Of a stretch of DNA of 64,000 nucleotides, positions 7,382-15,388 are shown piece after piece. Under the pieces are notes generated by a model, which saw nothing but the letters and a program-made list of their open reading frames with translations, searched no databases and was not told where the DNA came from. Made by a program: the position numbers and the translations under genes. Every line of letters starts with the position of its first letter. Position 1 is the stretch's first letter. Source of the DNA: Rhizobium sp. AC27/96 (lineage in GTDB: Bacteria; Pseudomonadota; Alphaproteobacteria; Rhizobiales; Rhizobiaceae); the NCBI RefSeq assembly GCF_001692325.1, contig NZ_LXKN01000073.1, positions 1-64,000 on the forward strand, read 5' to 3'.

Positions 7382-8282
7382 GGCTCTCCTTCATGTCGAG
7401 CAGTCGCTGATAAAGCTCCTTGCGTGGCAGGCCGGTCAGTCGGGCGGCTTCCGCTGCCGCCTTTGCTGTCGGCATCGTGCCTGCTAGGTCGGCAAGAATG
7501 GCGTCGATATCAGCTTCGGCTGTCACGCTTTCGGCCGGCGGCCCGACGAGCCAGACGATCTCACCCTTGACGTTATCGACCTCGCTATAGAAGGCGGCGA
7601 GTTCGGCGAGCGTGCCGCGGCGGAATTCCTCGAAGGTCTTGGTGAGCTCGCGGCAGACGGCGGCGGGGCGTTCTGCTCCGAGCACATCGGCGGCGGCGGC
7701 AAGCGTAGCGGCGATGCGATGCGGCGATTCAAAGAAAATGAGGGTCGCGGGAATGCCGGCAAGCTCCGCCAGCCGGTCCCGCTTGCCCTTGTCCTTGGCC
7801 GGCAGGAAACCGGCAAAGAAGAATGCATCATTGGGCAGGCCGGAGCCGACGAGCGCCGCAAGCGGTGCGGAGGCGCCGGGAATGGGGACGACCTTGTATC
7901 CAGCCTCAATCGCCTGCACCGCCAGCCGATAGCCGGGGTCGGAGACCAGCGGCGTGCCGGCATCGGAAACCAGCGCCACCGAACGGCCGGCCTCCAGCGC
8001 CTGCAGCAGGCGAGGTCCTGCCTCATCGGCATTGTACTCATGATAGGCATAGGGCCTGTTCTGGATGCCATAACGATCGAGCAGGACGCGGGTAACGCGG
8101 GTGTCCTCGCAGGCGAGAACGTCGGCGCCCGCAAGCGTCTCCAATGCCCTCAGCGTGATATCGCCGAGATTGCCGATGGGGGTGGCCACGAGATAGAGCG
8201 CCGGTTCGAGGGGACGGGCCGGAATGTTGCTGTTGTGCAGGCGGAAACTGCGTGTCCCGCCGCCTGATTGGTCTTCGTTCAT
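7374..8282 (-). CDS. rsmI: 16S rRNA (cytidine(1402)-2'-O)-methyltransferase RsmI
   Basis: 302 residues. It uses SAM to 2'-O-methylate C1402 of 16S rRNA near the P site. Tetrapyrrole-methylase-fold signatures: LYLVATPIGNLGDITLRALETL, ACEDTRVTRVLLDRYGI, VALVSDAGTPLVSDPGYRL and SGLPNDAFFFAGFLPAKDKGK, plus the C-terminal helical domain ending LPRKELYQRLLDMK. The ATG at 8282 gives a slightly long N-terminal tail before the conserved core. It is divergent from dnaN across about 250 bp and coupled to yraN downstream. Confidence 0.95.
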   Translation of the reverse strand: MNEDQSGGGTRSFRLHNSNIPARPLEPALYLVATPIGNLGDITLRALETLAGADVLACEDTRVTRVLLDRYGIQNRPYAYHEYNADEAGPRLLQALEAGRSVALVSDAGTPLVSDPGYRLAVQAIEAGYKVVPIPGASAPLAALVGSGLPNDAFFFAGFLPAKDKGKRDRLAELAGIPATLIFFESPHRIAATLAAAADVLGAERPAAVCRELTKTFEEFRRGTLAELAAFYSEVDNVKGEIVWLVGPPAESVTAEADIDAILADLAGTMPTAKAAAEAARLTGLPRKELYQRLLDMKESHG

Positions 8283-8534
8283 GCCTGTCCTGAATTCGCT
8301 TCGGATTCACAGCCTTTATGGGCGAGGCGCGGGCTGACGACAAGAGCGGTGCAATTCCTGTGGAGCATTGTCGACGAAATGTCGAATTGGCGCTTGGCAA
8401 TTGGTCCATGCCTCTTGCATTCGGATGGAGAAGTCTGCCAAGTTGCCTGTCCAATCTTTCGGGCCTCGTCCGAAAACATGTCGCTCGGGCGCCTCGGGCT
8501 GCCCGGCAAGTCACGGTCGAAAGCGGTAGCATCC

Positions 8535-9653
8535 ATGCGTATTACAATTGAGCGGTCGAACCTCCTGAAGTCGCTGAACCACGTCCATCGCGTGGTCGAG
8601 CGTCGCAACACGATCCCGATCCTATCGAACGTGTTGCTGAAAGCCGATGGCACGAGCCTCGACATGAAGGCGACCGACCTCGATCTCGAAATCACCGAAG
8701 CAACGCCCGCCAATGTCGAGCAGGCCGGCGCCACCACCGTTCCCGCGCATCTGCTCTACGACATCGTGCGCAAGCTCTCGGACGGATCGGAAGTGCTTCT
8801 GGCCACCAATCCCGACGGCAGCTCGATGACGGTTGCTTCTGGCCGCTCTAAATTCTCGCTGCAGTGCCTGCCGGAATCCGATTTTCCGGATCTGACCGCA
8901 GGCAGCTTCAGCCACTCCTTCAAGCTGAAGGCGGCGGATCTGAAGATGTTGATCGACCGCACGCAGTTTGCGATCTCCACCGAGGAGACGCGCTATTACC
9001 TCAACGGCATCTTCTTCCACACGATCGAAAGCGACGGCGACCTGAAGCTTCGGGCCGTTGCAACCGACGGCCACCGCCTTGCCCGCGCCGATGTTACGGC
9101 GCCCTCGGGCTCCGAAGGCATGCCGGGAATCATCATCCCGCGCAAGACGGTTGGCGAGCTGCAGAAACTGGTGGATTCGCCGGATACGATCGTCACCGTC
9201 GAGGTTTCCGATGCGAAGATCCGCCTGACGATCGGCTCCATCGTCATGACGTCGAAGCTGATCGACGGCACCTTCCCCGACTATCAGCGCGTCATACCCA
9301 CAAATAACGACAAGGAAATGCGGGTCGATTGCCAGTCCTTCGCCCAGGCCGTCGACCGTGTGTCGACTATCTCCTCGGAACGCGGCCGCGCGGTCAAGCT
9401 TGCGCTCTCGGACGGCCAGCTGCTGCTGACGGTCAACAACCCGGATTCGGGAAGTGCGACCGAAGAAGTGGCTGTCGGCTACGAGATGGATGCGATGGAA
9501 ATCGGCTTCAACGCCAAATACCTGCTCGACATCACCGCGCAGCTTTCGGGTGAGTCCGCCATATTCCTGCTTGCCGATGCCGGCTCGCCGACGCTCATTC
9601 GCGACACGGCAGGCGACGATGCGCTTTATGTTCTGATGCCGATGCGCGTCTAG
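8535..9653 (+). CDS. dnaN: DNA polymerase III beta sliding clamp
   Basis: 372 residues, the standard length. The ring-shaped dimer tethers polymerase III to DNA. Recognised from MRITIERSNLLKSLNHVHRVVERRNTIPILSNVLL, ATDGHRLA and the C-terminus ALYVLMPMRV. The frame stays open upstream to 8268, but that segment shows no homology and MRITIERS is the family start, so 8535 is chosen. dnaN is unlinked to dnaA here, as is normal in Rhizobiaceae. A strong hairpin terminator follows the stop. Confidence 0.97.
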   Translation: MRITIERSNLLKSLNHVHRVVERRNTIPILSNVLLKADGTSLDMKATDLDLEITEATPANVEQAGATTVPAHLLYDIVRKLSDGSEVLLATNPDGSSMTVASGRSKFSLQCLPESDFPDLTAGSFSHSFKLKAADLKMLIDRTQFAISTEETRYYLNGIFFHTIESDGDLKLRAVATDGHRLARADVTAPSGSEGMPGIIIPRKTVGELQKLVDSPDTIVTVEVSDAKIRLTIGSIVMTSKLIDGTFPDYQRVIPTNNDKEMRVDCQSFAQAVDRVSTISSERGRAVKLALSDGQLLLTVNNPDSGSATEEVAVGYEMDAMEIGFNAKYLLDITAQLSGESAIFLLADAGSPTLIRDTAGDDALYVLMPMRV

Positions 9654-9661
9654 AGAAACCA

Positions 9662-9706
9662 AAGCGCCCTTTCATGCGTTTCTCCGACGCAAAGGGCGCT
9701 TTTCTT
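9662..9706 (+). terminator. Intrinsic terminator of dnaN
   Basis: A perfect 11-bp stem, AAGCGCCCTTT (9662-9672) with AAAGGGCGCTT (9691-9701), followed by a T-rich run. The loop contains a short secondary GCGT/ACGC pairing. Confidence 0.85.
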
Positions 9707-9815
9707 TTGTCCTTTGTGGATTGCGACATTTTCTCTTGTTATTGCGCCATCGCATTGCAAGATTCGCTGTGAGCGATATGTAAGTCGTAACCGAAACATA
9801 CTGGTGGGGGAGAGC

Positions 9816-10409
9816 ATGGCGCTGCGTCTCAAGGAACGGCTGGGCAAGAAATTCGACGAGGAAATCCGTTTCTTCAAGGGCATGATGCAAGGGCCGAAGA
9901 CTGTCGGCTCGATCGCCCCGACGTCGTCGATCACGGCCCGCAAGATGGCGAGCGTCATCGACATCCAATCCGGCTTGCCCGTACTGGAGCTCGGACCGGG
10001 CACAGGCGCGATCACCAAGGCGATCCTTGCGCGCGGCGTAGAGCCGCAGAACCTCGTCGCCATCGAATATTCCACCGATTTCTATAATCACCTCGGCAAG
10101 CTCTATCCCGGCGTCCACTTCATCAATGGTGACGCCTTCGATCTCGACACGACGCTCGGCGTGCTACGTGGCCAAACGTTCGATTCCGTCGTGTCCGGCA
10201 TCCCCTTGCTTAATTTCCCGATGAAGGCGCGCGTGGCGCTACTGGAAAGCCTGTTGGACCGCATGCCGGCCGGCCGGCCAGTGATACAGATCTCCTACGG
10301 GCCGGTGTCGCCGATCATCGCGCGGCCGGATCGCTACCACATCCGCCACTTCGACTTCATCGTCCGGAACATTCCGCCGGCCCAACTCTGGGTCTATAGC
10401 CGCGGCTGA
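9816..10409 (+). CDS. pmtA: Phosphatidylethanolamine N-methyltransferase, Sinorhizobium-type PmtA
   Basis: 197 residues. It matches the soluble rhizobial phospholipid N-methyltransferase, which converts phosphatidylethanolamine stepwise to phosphatidylcholine with SAM. Seen: MALRLKERLGKKFDEEIRFF, VGSIAPTSSITARKMAS, SAM motif I VLELGPGTGAITKAIL, and the IEYSTDFYNHL and FINGDAFDL segments. The ATG at 9816 follows a purine-rich GGGGGAGAG and is preferred over an upstream open frame starting at 9714. Location right after dnaN matches other rhizobial chromosomes. Product lipid is essential for symbiosis in related species (established knowledge). Confidence 0.88.
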   Translation: MALRLKERLGKKFDEEIRFFKGMMQGPKTVGSIAPTSSITARKMASVIDIQSGLPVLELGPGTGAITKAILARGVEPQNLVAIEYSTDFYNHLGKLYPGVHFINGDAFDLDTTLGVLRGQTFDSVVSGIPLLNFPMKARVALLESLLDRMPAGRPVIQISYGPVSPIIARPDRYHIRHFDFIVRNIPPAQLWVYSRG

Positions 10410-10421
10410 GGCAATCAATCC

Positions 10422-11009
10422 ATGTACGCCCTCTATATCACGCACCCGCAGGTGCGCATCGATCCTGACGTTCCGGTGCCGCAATGGGGACTTTCCGAAA
10501 TCGGCGCCGCAAGAGCACGGTTGGCGGCAACGCATTCCTGGGCGCAGAAGCTTGGCTTGATCATCTCCAGCGGCGAGCGCAAGGCGATAGAAACGGCGGA
10601 AATTCTCGCGGCAGCGAGCGGTGCGACGGTCGAAATCATCGAGGCCACACACGAAAACGACCGCAGCGCCACCGGCTTCCTGGCTCCGCCGGAATTCGAG
10701 AAGGCGGCGGATTGGTTCTTCGCCCATCCCCATGAAAGCTTCAAAGGCTGGGAGCGCGCCATCGATGCGCAGACAAGGATCGTCTCCAATGTCGAGGCCG
10801 TTCTTTCCAGGCACGATCCACAGGTGCCGATTGCCTTTGTCGGGCATGGCGGCGTCGGCACGCTGCTGAAATGCCACCTGGAGGGAAAACCGATCGCACG
10901 GCAGGGCGATCAGCCTCCGGGCGGCGGCAATCTTTTCTGTTTCGATCTTGCGAAGCGCGCCGTCTCATGCGACTGGACACCCATGGAAGACTGGATGGGA
11001 TGGGCTTGA
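10422..11009 (+). CDS. Histidine phosphatase superfamily protein with altered N-terminal motif
   Basis: 195 residues. It has a phosphoglycerate-mutase-like fold: GLSEIGAARARLAA, the SSGERKAIETAEILA segment, and FVGHGGVGTLLKC carrying the second catalytic His. The defining first motif (RHG) is replaced by THPQ in YITHPQVRID, so the phosphohistidine-bearing His is in an unusual context. It lies 12 bp after pmtA and 1 bp before pyrF, so all three are probably cotranscribed. Catalysis is uncertain and the substrate unknown. Confidence 0.78.
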   Translation: MYALYITHPQVRIDPDVPVPQWGLSEIGAARARLAATHSWAQKLGLIISSGERKAIETAEILAAASGATVEIIEATHENDRSATGFLAPPEFEKAADWFFAHPHESFKGWERAIDAQTRIVSNVEAVLSRHDPQVPIAFVGHGGVGTLLKCHLEGKPIARQGDQPPGGGNLFCFDLAKRAVSCDWTPMEDWMGWA

Positions 11010-11010
11010 G

Positions 11011-11703
11011 ATGACCGCACGCGACCGCTTGATCGTTGGACTGGATGTTCCAAACCTTCAGGAGGCCGAGAAAGTGGTCGGCGCCCTCGGCGACGATATT
11101 CTCTATTACAAGATCGGCTACCAGCTCGCATTTGCCGGCGGCCTCGAATTCGCCCGCGATCTTGCCGCCGACGGCAAGAAGATCTTCCTCGACATGAAGC
11201 TGCTCGACATCGACAACACAGTGGCCTCCGGGGTCGAGAACATCGTCAAGATGGGCATGTCGATGCTGACGCTGCACGCCTATCCGAAAGCGATGAAGGC
11301 AGCGGTCGCCGCAGCTAAGGGATCGGATCTCTGCCTGCTCGGCGTCACCGTGCTGACCTCGATGGACGAAGAGGACCTGATCTCCGCCGGCTACGAATAT
11401 GATCCGCATACGCTGGTGCTGCGCCGCGCTGAACAGGCGCATCTTGCCGGCATGGGCGGGATCGTCTGCTCGGCGGAGGAATCCTCCGCAGTCCGCAAGA
11501 TCATCGGGCCTGACATGGCGCTGGTGACCCCCGGCATCCGTCCGGCGGGCAGCGACAAGGGCGACCAGAAGCGCGTGATGACGCCGGCCGATGCCATCAA
11601 GGCCGGTTCGAGCCACCTCGTCGTCGCCAGGCCGATCGTCAAGGCAGTCGACCCGAAGGAGGCGGCACGCGCCATACTCGCCGAGATCGCTGCCGCACTG
11701 TAG
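11011..11703 (+). CDS. pyrF: Orotidine 5'-phosphate decarboxylase
   Basis: 230 residues. It converts OMP to UMP, the last step of de novo pyrimidine synthesis. Seen: LIVGLDVPNLQEAEKVV, the catalytic Asp-Lys-Asp array in LDMKLLDIDNTV, GVTVLTSMDEEDL, and the phosphate-binding end TPGIRPAGSDKGDQKRVMTPADAI with VVARPIV. The ATG at 11011 is 1 bp after the stop of the phosphatase-like gene, so translation is probably coupled. The upstream open extension (from 10948) lacks homology. Confidence 0.96.
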   Translation: MTARDRLIVGLDVPNLQEAEKVVGALGDDILYYKIGYQLAFAGGLEFARDLAADGKKIFLDMKLLDIDNTVASGVENIVKMGMSMLTLHAYPKAMKAAVAAAKGSDLCLLGVTVLTSMDEEDLISAGYEYDPHTLVLRRAEQAHLAGMGGIVCSAEESSAVRKIIGPDMALVTPGIRPAGSDKGDQKRVMTPADAIKAGSSHLVVARPIVKAVDPKEAARAILAEIAAAL

Positions 11704-11730
11704 ATCATTGCAGGAAACAGGGAGGCAGAT

Positions 11731-12018
11731 ATGCCAAAGGGATACTGGATTGCGCGCGTCGATGTTCGCGACCTCGAGCGCTACAAGGACTATGTTGCCA
11801 CCGCCAAGCCGGCCTTCGAGAAATATGGCGCGAACTTTCTTGCTCGCGGCGGTGCTTTCACCCCGCTTGAGGGACAGGCCCGCGGCCGCAATGTCGTCAT
11901 CGAATTTCCGTCGCTGCAGCACGCTGTCGATTGCTACAATTCGCCAGAATACCAGGCGGCCGCCAAAATCCGCCACGAAGTAGCGGATGCGGAAATGGTC
12001 GTCGTCGAGGGGATCTGA
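11731..12018 (+). CDS. DUF1330 domain protein
   Basis: 95 residues forming one small ferredoxin-like domain: MPKGYWIARVDVRDLERYKDYVATAKPAFEKYGANFLARGG, then FPSLQHAVDCYNSPEYQAA, typical of DUF1330. It has a good ribosome-binding site (ggaggcagatATG) and lies 27 bp after pyrF, so it may be its last operon gene. Biochemical function unknown. Confidence 0.87.
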   Translation: MPKGYWIARVDVRDLERYKDYVATAKPAFEKYGANFLARGGAFTPLEGQARGRNVVIEFPSLQHAVDCYNSPEYQAAAKIRHEVADAEMVVVEGI

Positions 12019-12130
12019 TCCCTTCGAAATGCGACGCTGCGATGCAGCGTGATAGCACTTCACCTCGGCGTTCGGATCGGCTAAGACGAAACAAGATAAG
12101 CCCAATCCAAAGCCTTTCGAGGAGCCTGCC

Positions 12131-13111
12131 ATGACCCTGTCCAACCTCCCGCCGCTCGTTACCGTGTTCGGAGGATCAGGCTTCATCGGGCGGCATGTCG
12201 TGCGTGCGCTTGCCAAGCGCGGATATCGCATTCGTGTCGCCGTGCGCCGCCCTGATCTTGCCGGTTTCCTGGTGCCCGCCGGCAATCTCGGCCAGATTTC
12301 CATCGTCCAGGCCAATGTGCGTTACCGCAACTCGATCGACCGTGCCGTCGAAGGCGCGCAGCATGTCGTCAATTGCGTCGGCATCCTGGCTCAAAGCGGC
12401 CGCAACACCTTCGACGCCGTGCAGGAATTCGGCGCCAAGGCCATTGCCGAGGCCGCACGCGGCGTCGGCGCTTCGCTGACGCATGTTTCCGCCCTCGGCG
12501 CCGATGCCAATTCGGCCTCCGCCTATGCCCGCACCAAGGCTCGCGCCGAGGCTGCCATTCTATCGATCAAGCCCGACGTCGTGATCCTGCGGCCTTCGAT
12601 CGTGTTCGGACCGGAAGATGGCTTCTTCAACAAGTTCGCCGACATGTCGCGCACGGCTCCCTTCCTGCCATTGATCGGCGGTGGCAAGACGAAATTCCAG
12701 CCCGTCTATGTCGAGGATATCGCAGAGGCGGCAGCTCGCAGCGTCGACGGCAAGCTGAAGGCCGGCACGACCTATGAGCTCGGCGGCCCGGAAGTGCTTT
12801 CCTTCCGCGAATGTCTCGAGACCACGCTCTCCGTCATCAACCGGAAGAAGCCGCTCGTTTCCATCCCGTTCGGCATCGCCTCGACAATCGGCTCGCTCGC
12901 TTCGCTGGTGCCGCTCATCACGCCGCCGATCACTTCCGACCAGGTGACGCTGCTGAAGAGCGACAACGTCGTTTCCAAGCAGGCTGAGGCCGAAGGGCGC
13001 ACACTGAAGGGTATCGGCCTACTGCCGACGCTCCTCGTCTCCGTGCTTCCGTCCTATCTGGTGCGTTATCGCCCGCAGGGCCAGTTCACCGGTTCCGGCA
13101 AAGCCGCCTAA
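12131..13111 (+). CDS. Complex I NDUFA9-like atypical SDR protein
   Basis: 326 residues. The N-terminal NAD(P)-binding Rossmann fold reads VTVFGGSGFIGRHVVRALAKRGYRIRVAVRRP, followed by NCVGILAQSGRNTFDAV and PSIVFGPEDGFFNKFADM. This is the atypical SDR group called complex I NDUFA9 subunit in alphaproteobacteria. Some members are linked to quinone or respiratory complex biogenesis; the role here is not shown. The C-terminus has a hydrophobic stretch (IASTIGSLASLVPLI). A strong terminator follows at 13138. Confidence 0.86.
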   Translation: MTLSNLPPLVTVFGGSGFIGRHVVRALAKRGYRIRVAVRRPDLAGFLVPAGNLGQISIVQANVRYRNSIDRAVEGAQHVVNCVGILAQSGRNTFDAVQEFGAKAIAEAARGVGASLTHVSALGADANSASAYARTKARAEAAILSIKPDVVILRPSIVFGPEDGFFNKFADMSRTAPFLPLIGGGKTKFQPVYVEDIAEAAARSVDGKLKAGTTYELGGPEVLSFRECLETTLSVINRKKPLVSIPFGIASTIGSLASLVPLITPPITSDQVTLLKSDNVVSKQAEAEGRTLKGIGLLPTLLVSVLPSYLVRYRPQGQFTGSGKAA

Positions 13112-13137
13112 CGATTCGCCGAGTCATTGAAATACAG

Positions 13138-13169
13138 GCGCCGCCGGGCCTCCCCGAGCGGCGCTTTTT
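13138..13169 (+). terminator. Intrinsic terminator after the NDUFA9-like gene
   Basis: GCGCCGC (13138-13144) pairs with GCGGCGC (13158-13164) around a 13-base loop, followed by five T residues. Confidence 0.85.
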
Positions 13170-13399
13170 GTTGCTCATGGAGCACAAAACTAGACTTCGA
13201 GACGCGGGCAAGGCTCCTTCGTTCACAGCCCAACGTTGCCTAAAAGACGCAGTCCGGAAATAGTAGCATTAACGTCAAATTTAAGATGAACATTTATTGC
13301 TATTGCTCATTTCACTGACTAACAAAGCCGCGCGTCACAAGCTTGCACAATGAACCGGTTCGTGGCGCGCTTCACACTTCTGCGGAAAGGCATTCTTCG

Positions 13400-13564
13400 A
13401 TGGGCAAGTCTATCGCGCTTTTGTTTGCGTGCGCGGCACTGGTGATTCTCGCAGGCTCTTTCATGGCCCGCGGCAGCATCGCCTCGGTAAAGGGCGAATG
13501 TGCGCCGACCTACGGCGTCGACCCTTGCACGACAGGCTCTATCGACGCCTCCCCCTCGAACTGA
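13400..13564 (+). CDS. Small exported or membrane-anchored protein, unknown function
   Basis: 54 residues from the ATG at 13400 (MGKSIALLFACAALVILAGSFMA). One hydrophobic segment at residues 4-22 could be a signal anchor or uncleaved signal peptide. The short tail has two Cys (GECAPTYGVDPCTTGS) that could form a disulfide in the periplasm. An in-frame upstream ATG at 13343 would add 19 polar residues that spoil the signal, so it is not preferred. A hairpin terminator follows 13 bp after the stop, which supports a real gene. Confidence 0.62.
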   Translation: MGKSIALLFACAALVILAGSFMARGSIASVKGECAPTYGVDPCTTGSIDASPSN

Positions 13565-13576
13565 TCGAGCATGAAA

Positions 13577-13598
13577 AAGGCCGGTTTTCACCGGCCTT
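13577..13598. terminator. Hairpin terminator between convergent genes
   Basis: AAGGCCGG and CCGGCCTT form a perfect 8-bp stem with a 6-base loop, flanked by A-rich and T-rich tracts, so it can serve both the small gene and uppP. Confidence 0.8.
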
Positions 13599-13634
13599 CA
13601 TTTTATCTGTGATTGGGTCGTCGGACGATCCGTC

Positions 13635-14432
13635 TCAGCCGAAGTAGAGTGCGATCAAACCGACAGTGCCGACGGCAATGCGCCACCATGCGAAGGGGGC
13701 ATAGCCGCGGCGCGAAACGAAATCCAGCAATACCCGGACGACGAGCAGCGCCGAGATGAAGGCGGTGACGAAACCGATGACGATCAGCAGGCCCTGATCC
13801 ATGCTGAGATCATGCCGGCTCTTCCAGAGATCCAGTGCAAAAGCGCCAGCCATGGTGGGCATGGCGAGGAAGAAGGAAAACTCGGCGGCCGAGCGCTTGT
13901 CTGCCCCGAGCAGCAGGGCACCGACGATGGTGGAGCCGGAACGCGACGTTCCCGGGATCATCGCCAGGCACTGGAAGAAGCCGATCTTTACTGCCATCGG
14001 CCAGGAAAACTCATAGGCACTGGTATATTTGGGCTTGAACTGAATCTTGTCGACGACGAGCAGGACGATGCCGCCGAGGATCAGCGAGATACAGATCACC
14101 TTCGGCGAGTCGAACAGCACCGTCTTGATGAAATCATGCGCAAGCGCGCCGATGACGGCGGCCGGTAGGAAGCCGAAGAGAATGGCAAGCACGAAGTGAC
14201 GAGCCTTGACGCTGACGGGCAGCGCCTTGGCGATCTGAACGAGCCGATTGAAATAGACAAGCAGGATGGCGAGAATCGCACCGAGCTGGATGAGAACGTC
14301 GAAAGTGGCCGCTTCCTCGAAGCCGAGAAAATGTCCGAGCAATATCAGATGGCCCGTGGAAGAGACGGGAATGAACTCCGTAAGCCCCTCCACAAGACCC
14401 AAAACCAGCGCGATAATAATTTGTTCAGCCAT
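13635..14432 (-). CDS. uppP: Undecaprenyl-diphosphatase
   Basis: 265 residues, an integral inner-membrane enzyme that dephosphorylates undecaprenyl pyrophosphate to recycle the lipid carrier for peptidoglycan and polysaccharide synthesis. Signature motifs: GLVEGLTEFIPVSSTGHLIL (first catalytic region) and MIPGTSRSGSTIVGALLLG (second). Several hydrophobic helices are evident. The family (BacA) can confer bacitracin tolerance when overexpressed (established). Single gene; an inverted-repeat terminator lies beyond its stop. Confidence 0.95.
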   Translation of the reverse strand: MAEQIIIALVLGLVEGLTEFIPVSSTGHLILLGHFLGFEEAATFDVLIQLGAILAILLVYFNRLVQIAKALPVSVKARHFVLAILFGFLPAAVIGALAHDFIKTVLFDSPKVICISLILGGIVLLVVDKIQFKPKYTSAYEFSWPMAVKIGFFQCLAMIPGTSRSGSTIVGALLLGADKRSAAEFSFFLAMPTMAGAFALDLWKSRHDLSMDQGLLIVIGFVTAFISALLVVRVLLDFVSRRGYAPFAWWRIAVGTVGLIALYFG

Positions 14433-14582
14433 ATCGTGTCCTTTGTCAAACGGCAGGGCGGCCCGATTCGCTTGTGCAAACTAGGCCAAGCTCCTATAGC
14501 TTCAACCCATGACAAATGACTAGGGCCGCGCGACCGCGACCCGAAAAACGCCGTAGCACCAATTGGAAACACCTGAGTATCA

Positions 14583-15275
14583 ATGCCGACGCTGTATCAC
14601 CACCCAATGTCATCTTCATCACGGTTCGTTCGTCTGATCCTGACCGAATATGGCTATCAGACGGAGCTGATTGAGGAGCAGACATGGGAAAAGCGCCGCG
14701 ATTTCCTGGCGCTCAACCCAGCCGGAACCCTGCCCGTCTATGTCGATGACAGCATGCGGGCGCTGTGTGGCGCGTCTGTCATTTCCGAATATCTCGACGA
14801 GACGCACGGGGTCCTGAAGCGGGACCGCCGGCTTCTGGCCGAAGATCCGTTCCAGCGCGCCGAAATTCGCCGGCTGACGGAATGGTTCATGCAGAAGATG
14901 GAGCAGGACGTGACGCGGCCGCTGACACGCGAGCGCGTGTTCAAGCTGCAGATGACCGCCGAGCAGGGCGGCGGCGCACCCGATTCCAAGGTGATGCGCA
15001 TGGCGCGCGGCAATATCCGCCAGCACATGAAGTATCTGTCCTGGCTGGCTGGCTCCCGGCAATGGCTTGCCGGTGAGCGGCTGAGCTATGCCGATCTGGC
15101 GGCGGCGGCCTCGGTTTCCGTTCTCGACTATCTCGGCGAGATCGACTGGACGGAATCTCCGATCGCCAAGGAATGGTATCAGCGGCTGAAGTCGCGCCCC
15201 TCCTTCCGGCCGATCCTGGCGGAGCGCGTGCGCGGGGTCACTCCGGTTTCGCACTACGCCGATCTGGATTTCTAG
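14583..15275 (+). CDS. Glutathione S-transferase family protein
   Basis: 230 residues. The N-terminal thioredoxin-like domain reads MPTLYHHPMSSSSRFVRLILTEYGYQTELIEE, with NPAGTLPVYVDD supplying the cis-Pro loop. The helical C-terminal domain ends with LSYADLAAAASVSVLDYLGEIDW. The serine-rich start suggests a Ser-type active site. The substrate is not predictable. The stop codon overlaps the first base of a RIME-like repeat. It reads toward queG about 110 bp downstream. Confidence 0.88.
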   Translation: MPTLYHHPMSSSSRFVRLILTEYGYQTELIEEQTWEKRRDFLALNPAGTLPVYVDDSMRALCGASVISEYLDETHGVLKRDRRLLAEDPFQRAEIRRLTEWFMQKMEQDVTRPLTRERVFKLQMTAEQGGGAPDSKVMRMARGNIRQHMKYLSWLAGSRQWLAGERLSYADLAAAASVSVLDYLGEIDWTESPIAKEWYQRLKSRPSFRPILAERVRGVTPVSHYADLDF

Positions 15276-15374
15276 AGCATTTTCGCTTTTCTCCGAATCG
15301 CGAAAGCGCTCTATCTCTTTGTTTTTACGCATTGCGAACGGAAAATCGCTACGCACTTTTCCTGGAAATGCTCT
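15274..15374. repeat. RIME-like rhizobial intergenic repeat
   Basis: About 101 bp bounded by inverted ends AGAGCATTT and AAATGCTCT, with an internal palindromic part (TTTTCGC ... GCGAAAGCGCTCT). Size, termini and internal pattern resemble Rhizobium-specific intergenic mosaic elements. It overlaps the last two bases of the GST gene and fills the gap before queG. A degenerate copy of its right half lies at 52938-52981. Confidence 0.7.
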
Positions 15375-15388
15375 AACGAGGGCTGGAT

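Noticed and set aside
10741..12315. Very long minus-strand ORF across the phosphatase-like gene, pyrF and DUF1330 region
   Set aside because: It spans several well-supported genes and has no recognisable domains; codon bias on the opposite strand explains it.
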